Shown here piece after piece: positions 29,201-36,112 of a DNA stretch of 51,782 nucleotides (position 1 is its first letter; every line of letters starts with the position of its first letter). The stretch covers positions 1-51,782 of the forward strand of contig JAAYDI010000097.1 in NCBI GenBank assembly GCA_012729315.1. The letters run 5' to 3'. Position numbers and translations under genes: made by a program. A model generated the notes under the pieces. The model saw only the letters and a program-made list of their open reading frames with translations, ran no database searches and had not been told where the DNA came from. Source of the DNA: Planctomycetaceae bacterium (GTDB lineage Bacteria; Planctomycetota; Planctomycetia; Pirellulales; Pirellulaceae).

Positions 29201-30268
29201 GCCGTCCGCCAGGTTGTGCTGCCGTTCGAGCGTGCCGGCCACTCCCTGGTAGATGTGTCGCCGCCAGCGCCCCAGGTCTTTCCAGGACCCGACCAGCTGG
29301 ACGGCGCCCTGCTTGAAGGACAGCCGTCGATCGGGGACGAGCAGATCGGGATCGAACGAGTAGAGCTGCCCCAGCCCGTCGCACTGCGGGCACATCCCCT
29401 GCGGGCTGTTGAAGCTGAACAGCTGCGGACTGGGCGGTTCGAAACTCAAGCGGCAACTGGTGCAGGCGTAGTCGGCCGAGTAGGCGGTATCGGACAGCAC
29501 GGGTGGGGAGGGTGCCGGCTCGCCGGGGGTGGCCTCCGCCGCCTCGTCGCCCGCGTCGGCCACGATGAGCGTGCCGTGGCCCAGCTTCAACGCCTGCTCC
29601 ACGGCCTCGGCCAGCCGTGGTCGCACCTCCGGCCGGGCGACCAGACGATCGATCACCACTTCGATATCGTGCCGCATCTGGCGATCGAGCTGCAGCGCGT
29701 CGCTCAGCCGCACCAGGCGGCCGTCGACCCGTACCCGGGCGAAGCCCTGTTTGCGGAGGTCCTCGCACAGATCGCGGTACTCACCCTTCTGCTGCCGAAT
29801 CAGCGGTGCCAGGATCGCCACCCGCGCGCCCTCACGCAGCGCCAGAATCCCGGCCAGGATCTGCTCCCGCGACTGAGCCGTGATCGGGCGGCCGCACCGC
29901 GGGCAGAACCCCTGGCCGATGCGGGCGTAGAGCACGCGCAGGAAGTCGTAGATCTCGGTGATCGTGCCCACGGTCGAACGCGGGTTGGTGCCCCCCGACT
30001 TCTGGGAAATGGAGATCGAAGGACTCAGTCCTGCGATGTAATCCACTTCCGGCTTGGGCATCTGGCCGAGGAAGTGCCGGGCGAAACTCGACAGGCTCTC
30101 CACATACCGGCGCTGCCCCTCCGCATACACCGTGTCGAAGGCCAGCGAGCTCTTGCCGGAACCGCTCACGCCGGTCAGGCAGATCAGCTGGTTGCGCGGC
30201 AAGACCAGATCGACATTCCGCAGATTGTGCTCCCGCGCACCTCTGATGACAACATCCGAAATCGGCAT
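23261..30268 (-). CDS. uvrA: Double-length UvrA with a repeated C-terminal module
   Basis: At 2335 residues this is two UvrA units in one chain plus an extra tail (E. coli UvrA is 940). UvrA binds damaged DNA and loads UvrB in nucleotide excision repair. Copy 1 (about 1-990) starts with Walker A GVSGSGKSS (33-41) and has two LSGGE signatures and Cys-rich zinc modules (CEACEGNG). Copy 2 (about 1000-1960) repeats all of it, with GPSGSGKTS, GPSGSGKSS and CDRCEGNG, but one signature reads LSNGEAQR. Pro/Ala/Arg linkers join the parts. Tandem UvrA is known in chlamydiae and planctomycetes. Residues 2003-2335 hold two copies of an MPW-xxxG-x-RWH module, at about 2027 and 2196. The ATG at 30268 lies 15 bp after the FAD oxidoreductase gene and has only a weak ribosome site. 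Confidence 0.95.
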   Translation of the reverse strand: MPISDVVIRGAREHNLRNVDLVLPRNQLICLTGVSGSGKSSLAFDTVYAEGQRRYVESLSSFARHFLGQMPKPEVDYIAGLSPSISISQKSGGTNPRSTVGTITEIYDFLRVLYARIGQGFCPRCGRPITAQSREQILAGILALREGARVAILAPLIRQQKGEYRDLCEDLRKQGFARVRVDGRLVRLSDALQLDRQMRHDIEVVIDRLVARPEVRPRLAEAVEQALKLGHGTLIVADAGDEAAEATPGEPAPSPPVLSDTAYSADYACTSCRLSFEPPSPQLFSFNSPQGMCPQCDGLGQLYSFDPDLLVPDRRLSFKQGAVQLVGSWKDLGRWRRHIYQGVAGTLERQHNLADGTVLETPWSDLDPQWQHALLWGTGDQHVTFTWRGGVTPIKHGGTYDGIIPELLSKYRSSRNRLQIRQLEKYMRTLPCAECQGERLTAQARAVCVTTRHPAFQDAPRKSLPAVCRLSVREAAEFFAQLQLDATGEAIATEVLKEIRHRLGFLVNVGLDYLTLDRTAPTLSGGESQRIRLASQIGSGLVGVLYILDEPSIGLHPRDNHRLLASLQRLRDLGNTVVVVEHDEDTMRAADHLIDFGPGPGVRGGRVVASGSLDEVIRAPASVTGKYLAGTLQIATPDQRRAPGAGRLRVRDAAHNNLKHLDVEIPLGVFVCITGVSGSGKSSLVNDILVETLRRDLNGGLGEPGACGGLEGLEHLDKMIAIDQSPIGRTPRSNPGTYIKVFDDIRNLFAQLPESKLRGYLPGRFSFNVAGGRCEACEGNGSNRLEMDFLADVWVTCPVCEGHRYNHETRQVQFKGKSIADVLELDVQQALQLFENIPNVRHKLQTLHDVGLDYVKLGQPSPTLSGGEAQRIKLARELVKRSTGRTLYLLDEPTTGLHFADIQLLLQVLHSFVDGGNTVLVVEHNLEVIKTADWIIDLGPEGGAAGGYIVTAGTPEQVAGCAASHTGQALAALLDHGAGRPRPAQRPKRRAQRPTAAPTKLRVQGAQQHNLKSVSTEIQRDRMTVFCGPSGSGKTSLAMDTIYAEGQRRYVESLSAYARQFVSQMQKPRVEHIEGLSPAIAIEQKNLGHTPRSTVGTVTEIYDYLRILLARLGTPHCPACDVPVGTQTTDEITAKVLAAPEGTRLQLLAPVEVPVGQDYESLWRDVRSHGYLRMRVDGTTHSVTRPPDIDRRHKHQVEVVVDRVVVKPAVRGRIAEAVEKCLALGKGVLHVLQEQPGVPETQWETVRHNQHLACDRCGRSLEPLTPHNFSFNSPLGWCPACAGLGTQTGANPAALLQDAKRTLRDGAVSLWPNVQHPVSQWMLRALAAGSGLPLDVPFDQFSARHRRTVLHGCGDQWFDVCPDGQRGSAPLFRFQFKGLYPALEEAARLSPTLRTRLEHLIDQVDCTVCGGSRLREDAAAVRFQGKTIDQLCRLPLGHLQQEVARWKLSARDRKIAGELLREVKNRTQFLNDVGLHYLTLARGAATLSNGEAQRIRLASQLGSGLCGVLYVLDEPTIGLHPRDNARLLSALHKLRDLGNTLIVVEHDRDVIAGSDSICDFGPAAGKHGGQIVAQGTPRQIARRKTSCTGPYLSGAKAIPIPAQRRMARPQPAPVAATPAAPRARRSRPPRPKPPAAAAAGASWESPTGQWLEVVGARHNNLRDVTVRFPLGTLTVVSGPSGSGKSSLIEDVLYQTLARRLHRASVMPGAHDAVRGIEFINKVIRVDQQPLGNAPTSNPATFTGVFELIRLLFAQLPEAKVRGYSARRFSFNVPGGRCDRCEGNGQLCIEMHFLPDVWVECDTCRGKRYNPETLAVTYHGRSISDVLDMTCGEAVELFGNIPKIRRILQTLCDVGLDYLTLGQPAPTLSGGEAQRVKLAAELARPDTGRTLYLLDEPTTGLHFDDLVRLLDVLHRLVDLGNTVVLIEHNLDVIKSADWVIDMGPEAGDEGGRVVTCGTPEDLVAYAAARTARQAAGDQELSLRSYTGEALGPVLEASPRVPRTPFDPAAALEERPGDRDIMEIGRDAQMPWEVDGRRWHTQDRVGYKGEPCRWDGRILAAVIDRIQQLGTFSPTDWNSRSVVEIAAEKKSVGWFFHAITGEAWLLKMKFRVAHNTFERQDLLQRLPLKTLNQLEEVPLYGNEPRVKCRSLRGPWQEIQITAHSWAEIDTPEFWSFVEEAVAGFQEYTQLTELKLEDHMPWKKLGQRWHFLRKGFSPGKRILWEVEVWEELYELLRQCAPDGQFLWNNQVLVHLVLKSQREPWITICTKRCESLDMTLYGPKGAVTLGRIAEIARERELDATAPDRDLIRLRFRTLEDLHRGDLGQFLEEHKRFMQN

Positions 30269-30283
30269 TTCCGCGGATCCGTT

Positions 30284-32143
30284 TCACCGTAGCCGGTCTG
30301 AGGGAGGACCTTCCGGGCGCGCCTCAGGAGCGTCGGCCGGGATGACCAGCGGGTCGGCGAGCGTGGCCCGCCGCGACTTGCCGGGCAGCCGGCAGAGTTC
30401 CTTGAGCGCTTCCAGATGCTGGGCATAGACATCGCGTGGCGCGCAAGCGAACTGCGTGCACAGGCTGGCCGCCTTGCCTACCACCTCCCCCATCATGCCG
30501 CACGTCTTCATCACGCGCGTCGTGCCCAGCGCTTCGTGCGTGACGCTGATGCAGCGGCCGGCCATGAACAGGTTGTCGATGTTGCGGGAGTAGAAGCAGC
30601 GATACGGAATCGGGTAGCCGTAGGTCTGGTCCACGCGATGGTCCATCTCGGCCACGGCGATGAACGCGTTGTCCGGAAACTTGCGGGCGAACTCCGGCTT
30701 GGCGTAGTGCAGGTCAATGGACCAGGTCGTCGGCACCAGCGCGTCGGGGAACTCGACCTTGTTCACGACATCTTCCTGCGACAGGACGACGTCCCCCAGC
30801 AGACGCCGGGACTCGCGCGGTCCGCCGATGAAGGCGATCCAGCTGAGCTGCGCGCGGCGGTGTTCGGCCCGCCCGCCGCGGTTCTTCATCGCGTTGAACG
30901 CCCCGTAGACCGCCCGCAGGTTCCAGTCGCGGATCAGTTCCGCCTCCGCAATCGGATCCTTGTCGAAACCGCTCTCCCAGAACCACGGCCCGTGGTAGTT
31001 GCGCGGGTACGGGAAATCCTCCATCTCCAGGTCTAGGGCCCACGGTGTGTCGGGGAACTCCACCGGGTCCGCCACCTCCTCCCAGACCCACATGTTGCTC
31101 ATGCCCATCCGCCGCGTCGGCTGCATGTCCCACGCGGCGCCGGCCAGATAGCCGATCGTGCCGTGTCCGGTGCAGTCGGCGAACAGCGGGGCCACGAAGC
31201 GCAACCGCTCGCTCGTCCGCGTGTCAAACGCCTCGACCGCCACGATGCGCTGGCCATCCATCGCCACCTGGTCCGCGTGGCAGTTGAGGAACAGTTCGAT
31301 GTTCGTCTCCGCCCGCACCACCTGCTCCTTCAACGCGTCGCCAAACTCCTCCGCGCGACCGGGTGACGTTGCCGCGTTGTCGGCGAACTCTTCGACGATC
31401 TCGCCAATCCGCGGAAACGCCCCGCGCCGGATCAGGCCGTTGGCCCAGACACGCACTTCGCTCGACCCGTTGCCCCCCAGCACGGGTCGATCCTGCAGGA
31501 GGGCGACGCGGCAACCGAGGCGCGCGGCCGAGATGGCGGTCGCCATGCCCGCATAGCCGCCACCGACGACAACCAGGTCGTACCCGCCCTGCTCCGTCGG
31601 CTGGTCGGCCAGCCCCAGGGACGCGCGGCGCCACGATGCCAGCGCGGCGCCGTCGCCGGGCGGCACCAGCGCGCGGTCCCGCGTCAGCACGACGGCATCG
31701 CAGCGCCCTTCAAAACCGGTGAGGTCGTGCAGGGCCAGCTGGATGTGCGGCTGGTCAACCTCGACCGTCCCCGCCGGCTGCCAGGACCACGCGGCGCCGC
31801 TGGTGCCCAGCGTCTCGGAGAGCGGGGTGCCGTTGACCAGCACCTGGAAGCGACCCGGCTGGCCCGGCGCCTGCCAGGGCGCGACCCAGTCCTTGGTCCG
31901 CACCAGGACGCGGTAGGTGCCCGGGCCCGGCAGGGTTACGTCGGTCACCGCGTCGGCCACGGGGCGCCCCATGCCGTGGGCCAGCAGGTACGGCGAGCCC
32001 ATGCTGGTGATGAACTGGGTGTCGAGCATCCAGCCCCCGCGATCCGCAAAGCTCTCGGCCTCCACCAACACGTGCTCCGCCCAGACGGAGGTGGTGGCCA
32101 GGCCGGAGACGACCAGGACGATCCAGATGGTGAGCGATTTCAT
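30284..32143 (-). CDS. Secreted FAD-dependent oxidoreductase with N-terminal beta domain
   Basis: A 619-residue exported flavoprotein of the FAD_oxidored family. A signal peptide (to about residue 22) is followed by a beta-sandwich, sugar-binding-like domain (25-175). The FAD domain then opens with VVVGGGYAGMATAISAARLG and DRPVLGGNGSSEVRVW. The C-terminal NIDNLFMAGRCISVTHEALG is the usual second FAD-contact segment. Planctomycetes encode many of these, probably for oxidising sugars; the exact substrate is unknown. The ATG at 32143 has GAGGG 9 nt upstream and sits one base after the ribD stop (TAAGATG), so the two are translationally coupled. It is followed 15 bp later by uvrA. Confidence 0.87.
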   Translation of the reverse strand: MKSLTIWIVLVVSGLATTSVWAEHVLVEAESFADRGGWMLDTQFITSMGSPYLLAHGMGRPVADAVTDVTLPGPGTYRVLVRTKDWVAPWQAPGQPGRFQVLVNGTPLSETLGTSGAAWSWQPAGTVEVDQPHIQLALHDLTGFEGRCDAVVLTRDRALVPPGDGAALASWRRASLGLADQPTEQGGYDLVVVGGGYAGMATAISAARLGCRVALLQDRPVLGGNGSSEVRVWANGLIRRGAFPRIGEIVEEFADNAATSPGRAEEFGDALKEQVVRAETNIELFLNCHADQVAMDGQRIVAVEAFDTRTSERLRFVAPLFADCTGHGTIGYLAGAAWDMQPTRRMGMSNMWVWEEVADPVEFPDTPWALDLEMEDFPYPRNYHGPWFWESGFDKDPIAEAELIRDWNLRAVYGAFNAMKNRGGRAEHRRAQLSWIAFIGGPRESRRLLGDVVLSQEDVVNKVEFPDALVPTTWSIDLHYAKPEFARKFPDNAFIAVAEMDHRVDQTYGYPIPYRCFYSRNIDNLFMAGRCISVTHEALGTTRVMKTCGMMGEVVGKAASLCTQFACAPRDVYAQHLEALKELCRLPGKSRRATLADPLVIPADAPEARPEGPPSDRLR

Positions 32144-32144
32144 C

Positions 32145-33278
32145 TTATTGACCCTCGCAGTGCGACGTGCTTCGGACCTGCCCGGAAATGTAGACCTGCC
32201 CGGAAATATAGATATCCTGGTCCAGAACTTCGATGTGGGGGTGCAGCAGGCCTGGCACGGACGGGATCAGTTCCGCGCCCTGCCCGGCGACCGGCCCGGG
32301 GGCCGTCTGCCCGCCGACGATCTTGGGGGCGACGAAGACGTGGACTTCGTCTACCACGTGCAGGTCGAAGAGCGATCCGAGCAGTTGACCGCCCCCCTCG
32401 ACCAGCAGGTTCGTCATGCTGCGGCGTCCCAGTTCGCGCAGCAGGGATTGCAGCCGGGCCCCGGCGTCGGCGCCCGGGCAGGCCAGCACTTCGCAGCCGG
32501 CCTGCTCCAACGCGCGCCGCCGCTGCGGGTCGACCGCGGCGCCGGCCGCCACGAGCACCGGCGCCGAGCGCGCGGACTCGACCAGCCGGCAACGTGTGGG
32601 GAGTGCTGCCTGGGTGTCCGCCACGATCCGCGTGGCGGTGCGGGGACCCGGCGGGTCGGCCAGCAGCAGCGGGTCGTCTGCCATGGCGGTCCGCCGCCCG
32701 ACCAGGATCGCGTCGACGCGACCGCGCAGGCGGTGCACGACGGCGCGCGAGTGTTCGTTGCTGATCCAACGGCTGTGGCCGGTGCGGGTGGCGATCTTGC
32801 CGTCGAGCGTCATGGCCCACTTGGCGATGACCCACGGTCGCCCCTGCTGCACGAGCGTCAGGTATGGGGCGTTCAGCTGCGCGGCCGCCTGCTGCATGAC
32901 GCCCACTTCCACCTGCAGGCCGCCCCGGCGCAGCTGTTCGAGGCCGTGGCCGGCGACGGCGGGAAACGGATCACGCTGGGCCACCACCACGCGCCCGATC
33001 CGCGCCCGCAGGATCGACTCCGTGCAGGGGGGCGTTTTGCCGGTGTGGCAGCAGGGTTCCAGAGAGACGTACAGCGTGGCCCCCGCCACGTCGCTGCGGC
33101 ACGCCTGCAACGCCTCCACCTCGGCATGCGGGCCGCCGAACTGACGGTGCCACCCTTCGCCGATGATGACCCCGTCCTTCACGATGACGCAGCCGACCAG
33201 CGGGTTGGGCTCGACGGACCCCTCTCCGCGCGCTGCCAGCTCAATGGCGCGTGACATGAACTTGTCATCGGTGCACAT
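32145..33278 (-). CDS. ribD: Bifunctional riboflavin deaminase/reductase
   Basis: A 377-residue RibD, with an N-terminal pyrimidine deaminase and a C-terminal reductase, acting on the second and third steps of riboflavin synthesis in the cytoplasm. The deaminase zinc site is complete: HAE at His51-Glu53, and Cys76 and Cys85 in PCCHTGKTPPC. The reductase begins near KWAMTLDGKIATRTGHSRWI and has LLVEGGGQLLGS. The ATG at 33278 matches the family N-terminus; an upstream GTG (33308) would overlap the previous gene. The last residues are odd: YISGQV occurs twice because of an 18-bp tandem duplication. It lies between the SEC-C-like gene (14 bp away) and a FAD enzyme. No ribE, ribA or ribH is nearby, and no FMN riboswitch is evident. 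Confidence 0.94.
   Translation of the reverse strand: MCTDDKFMSRAIELAARGEGSVEPNPLVGCVIVKDGVIIGEGWHRQFGGPHAEVEALQACRSDVAGATLYVSLEPCCHTGKTPPCTESILRARIGRVVVAQRDPFPAVAGHGLEQLRRGGLQVEVGVMQQAAAQLNAPYLTLVQQGRPWVIAKWAMTLDGKIATRTGHSRWISNEHSRAVVHRLRGRVDAILVGRRTAMADDPLLLADPPGPRTATRIVADTQAALPTRCRLVESARSAPVLVAAGAAVDPQRRRALEQAGCEVLACPGADAGARLQSLLRELGRRSMTNLLVEGGGQLLGSLFDLHVVDEVHVFVAPKIVGGQTAPGPVAGQGAELIPSVPGLLHPHIEVLDQDIYISGQVYISGQVRSTSHCEGQ
32175..32210. repeat. 18-bp tandem duplication inside the 3' end of ribD
   Basis: GACCTGCCCGGAAATGTA (32175-32192) is repeated as GACCTGCCCGGAAATATA (32193-32210), one mismatch. It keeps frame and encodes a repeated YISGQV near the RibD C-terminus. Confidence 0.9.
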
Positions 33279-33292
33279 GGTCGGGTGTCCAC

Positions 33293-35419
33293 TCAGTCCG
33301 GGACCCACAGTTGGGATGGTCTCTGCTCGCCGCCCGCCTCGGGTGGCGCGCCGGGCGTCCAGAGCTTGGAGGCGGACGCGGCGGGAGCGTCGGCCGCCTC
33401 CTGGGGCGCTGCCGTACGCAGCTGGCCGTCGGGGGTGAGGATCCCGAACTGCACGAGAATATTGTACAGCCCTTCGGAGATGCCGGGTTCCGACAGGTGC
33501 CGTGACTGCAGCCGATTCATGAGCTCCTTCGCGCGATCCGCGTTGCCGCTGACCAGCTGCAACGGCAGTTCGTTCAACAGGTAACCGGCCGGCGATTGCT
33601 GCTGGGCGATGGCCGCATCTTGCGCCTGATGCAGATAACCGATGGCCGTCTCCAGGTCCGGTGTGACTTCGGCGATTCCACCATACAGCTGTGCACGGTC
33701 CACCCGGCCGGCCAGGCTCTCGCGGCGCAGCATCTCTTCGCTCAGATGCGCGATCGCCCGTCGTGCGTTGAACACCGAAACGTGCTCGTATAGACGCAGG
33801 AGTTCGTCATCGCTGAGCCGGTCGGCCGCGACGCGCGCGAGGTGCGCCGGCGACAAAGACCGCACGTCGACCGTCTGCGGGTCGATCGGTTCGGGGATCG
33901 AGACACCCAGCTCGGTCCGCAGCGCGTTGACATCGAAGGGCCAGGGTTGGGCATCTGCCAGCTGCTCGAGCGCCAGCAGCACGCCGGCCACCGGGACGCG
34001 GTACGCCGGGTCCTCCATCGCCTGCCGCGAAGTCTTGCCGTCCAGCGCGGCGAGCGGCAAGTCCGGCCACCGCCGCAACAACTCGCGCTGCACGATCTGG
34101 TTGTGCACTCGCCGGCGGACGGGCAACGGCGTGTCCGGCGGAAAGTGGCACATCGGATTCAACACCAGCGGCATGTGCGGGACCGTGTCGAGCTCCTCCG
34201 CCGCTTCCTCGCCGGTCAGCAGATCGCCCGCAATTTCGCCCAGCCGGGCCCGCGCCTGCTCCAGGACCTCCGTCTTCGGAACGTGCAGCTCCACACGGGC
34301 CTCCCGGTCCGTCTCGCGGCCGTACAACATGAGATACGACAGAACGCTCGACAGCGTGTCCGCGCTGAGCTCCGTGCCGCTCTCAGCGACCGGTTTGTCC
34401 AGCAGCCGGAACACACTCTTGGGCGGCGGCCCGTCGTCCGCCGTCCGGAACTGCTGCCGCTCATCCGGGACCGCCACCAGCCAGCGCGAGGCCAGCAGCT
34501 GCTCGTTCAACGCCTGCGCGTCCCGCACGTTGATCGTCAGCCTGACGAACGGCACCTGGGGGTCGTCTAGTTCGCGCGACAGCACGAAGGCCAACGCCTC
34601 CGCCTCCACCGCCGCGTCGTAGGGGACGCCGGGGCAGCGGGCATAGGCACGCCAGGCCGCCGGCTGCTGCGGCAACGCCAGGCAGGAACGGGCCAACGCC
34701 AGATTGTGCAGAATGGCCGGCTGCTGCGGAAAATCCTGGTTGAGTTTTTCGAACCGCTCCAGCCCCTTCCGCAACCCCCACCGCAGCACCTCGCTGTGGG
34801 CGGCGTCAAAACGACTCTTCCACGTCGCGCCGGCCGGGCAGGGCTCAAACGTCAGGTTGCGCTTCAGGACCTGCGGTATGTGGTCGCTGTGCAACAACAG
34901 CAGGTATGACCGTCTGGCCTCCTCGTCTTCGCTGCTGACGCCGAGCCGCAACGCCATGTGCGCACGGGCCGCCAGGTACTCGCCGCTCTCCGCCAAGCCA
35001 TGTGCTACCTCGTCCAGAGCGTCGTACAGCTCGACCGGAAAGAGGGAGTCGTGCAACAGCGACAACGCCACCTGAAATTCATCCACCGCCTCACGCAGCC
35101 GGCGCTTACGCGTCTCGAGCAGCCCGCTGAACGTGTGCGCCAACACATTGTCCGGGGCCACCTTCACGAAGGTGGTCACCGTGTCCTCCAACGCCTGCAG
35201 GTCCTTCATGTCCAGCAGCGTTCTGATCTTGAGCGCCAGCAGGCAGGGCCGGTTGGCCTTCGTGGCCAAGGTGCGATTGATGCGATCCAACGCCGCCACC
35301 CGCTGATCACCCTCCACCGCCCGTATGATCTTCTCCAACTCGCCGGCAATGTCCCGGCACTCGCAGTGTTTGATCTTCGTGCCCGTGCCGCCTGGACAGT
35401 AGGAATAGGCATCAATCAT
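33293..35419 (-). CDS. SEC-C-like / helical-repeat protein
   Basis: A 708-residue protein of unknown function. The first 25 residues carry a reduced SEC-C-type zinc motif (CPGGTGTKIKHCEC) and continue as DIAGELEKIIRAVEGDQ. The rest is mostly helical and TPR-like, with repeat-rich stretches around residues 60-280. A Pro/Ala-rich tail ends in SQLWVPD, and an internal copy KLWTPG lies about 25 residues before it. No signal peptide, so it is probably cytoplasmic. Proteins with this N-terminus are common in planctomycetes. ATG 35419 has CAGGAAA 11 nt upstream; a longer frame to 35521 lacks a proper site. It heads the reverse transcript of SEC-C-like, ribD, FAD oxidoreductase and uvrA. Confidence 0.78.
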   Translation of the reverse strand: MIDAYSYCPGGTGTKIKHCECRDIAGELEKIIRAVEGDQRVAALDRINRTLATKANRPCLLALKIRTLLDMKDLQALEDTVTTFVKVAPDNVLAHTFSGLLETRKRRLREAVDEFQVALSLLHDSLFPVELYDALDEVAHGLAESGEYLAARAHMALRLGVSSEDEEARRSYLLLLHSDHIPQVLKRNLTFEPCPAGATWKSRFDAAHSEVLRWGLRKGLERFEKLNQDFPQQPAILHNLALARSCLALPQQPAAWRAYARCPGVPYDAAVEAEALAFVLSRELDDPQVPFVRLTINVRDAQALNEQLLASRWLVAVPDERQQFRTADDGPPPKSVFRLLDKPVAESGTELSADTLSSVLSYLMLYGRETDREARVELHVPKTEVLEQARARLGEIAGDLLTGEEAAEELDTVPHMPLVLNPMCHFPPDTPLPVRRRVHNQIVQRELLRRWPDLPLAALDGKTSRQAMEDPAYRVPVAGVLLALEQLADAQPWPFDVNALRTELGVSIPEPIDPQTVDVRSLSPAHLARVAADRLSDDELLRLYEHVSVFNARRAIAHLSEEMLRRESLAGRVDRAQLYGGIAEVTPDLETAIGYLHQAQDAAIAQQQSPAGYLLNELPLQLVSGNADRAKELMNRLQSRHLSEPGISEGLYNILVQFGILTPDGQLRTAAPQEAADAPAASASKLWTPGAPPEAGGEQRPSQLWVPD

Positions 35420-36112
35420 GGATCGGGTTTTCCTGAGTTGAGGCTCGGATCGGATCGGATCGTGAATACCTGCCGCGGACGCTCGCGCCGAGCCACTGAC
35501 GCGCGACGGGAACAAGACCATTCCGAGCGACGAGCAAGGCAGCCATTGGAGGTCAGCAAACGACCTGAATCCGGCATCCTACCAGACCCGCATTTCGTCA
35601 GCCAGGGTTGCAGCCCACCGGCGCGCCCCGACACGTTCAGCCCGGCCGGGGGCGCGCAGCCGGAAACCGCAGGCACGAGGCCGCCACACCCCTCTCGCGC
35701 GCTCACCGTCCAGGTTGCGAATCACGTCTTCTGGGGTGCGCGCATTGACCCCCCAGTGTACGGGAGCGTGCACGCCGTGCCACGGTCCTGGGAAGACTGA
35801 GTGATCCAGGAGGTCTGGAAAAAGACTTGTCTTTGTGTCGGTTGTGCAGCGGTCCAGCGGCGGAAATGACGCAAGAAACGGCCCACGGCCCTGCCTGGGC
35901 CGATCCGTTTGCCGTAGACTCGAATCTTGTGGACCGATACCCTTAGGAAAACTCGCAATTTGCCCGACCTACCGTTTTACCTCACGGGAGTCCGGTCGAG
36001 CGGCGCCGGAGAGGGCGGCTTGAGAGGGCAGCCTGAGAGAGCAGCGCAGTGTAGCAGGTAGGATACCGTCAACGCATGGCGCCCAACCGTGGGGCGTTCG
36101 GTGTACTCAGAC
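35420..36112. other. Large divergent intergenic region
   Basis: Almost 700 bp without a gene separates the divergent SEC-C-like and RND genes, so it must hold promoters for both. Visible items are a GGATC triplet run (about 35447-35462), a 14-bp palindrome AAAGACTTGTCTTT (35822-35835), a short GGCC stem near 35895-35915 and a three-copy 13-bp imperfect repeat (36008-36046). No RNA gene fold is evident by eye. Confidence 0.6.
36008..36046. repeat. Three imperfect 13-bp tandem units upstream of the RND gene
   Basis: GGAGAGGGCGGCT, TGAGAGGGCAGCC and TGAGAGAGCAGCG follow one another directly, ending 66 bp before the ATG of the RND gene. They could form a regulator-binding array or be slippage-made DNA. 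Confidence 0.7.

Noticed and set aside
27242-30292. A long forward open frame across uvrA
   Set aside because: High GC gives long antisense frames; the product has no recognisable motifs, while UvrA does.
35420-36112. Structured RNA gene in the large intergenic gap
   Set aside because: Only short local stems were seen; no tRNA, RNase P, 6S or riboswitch pattern could be supported.
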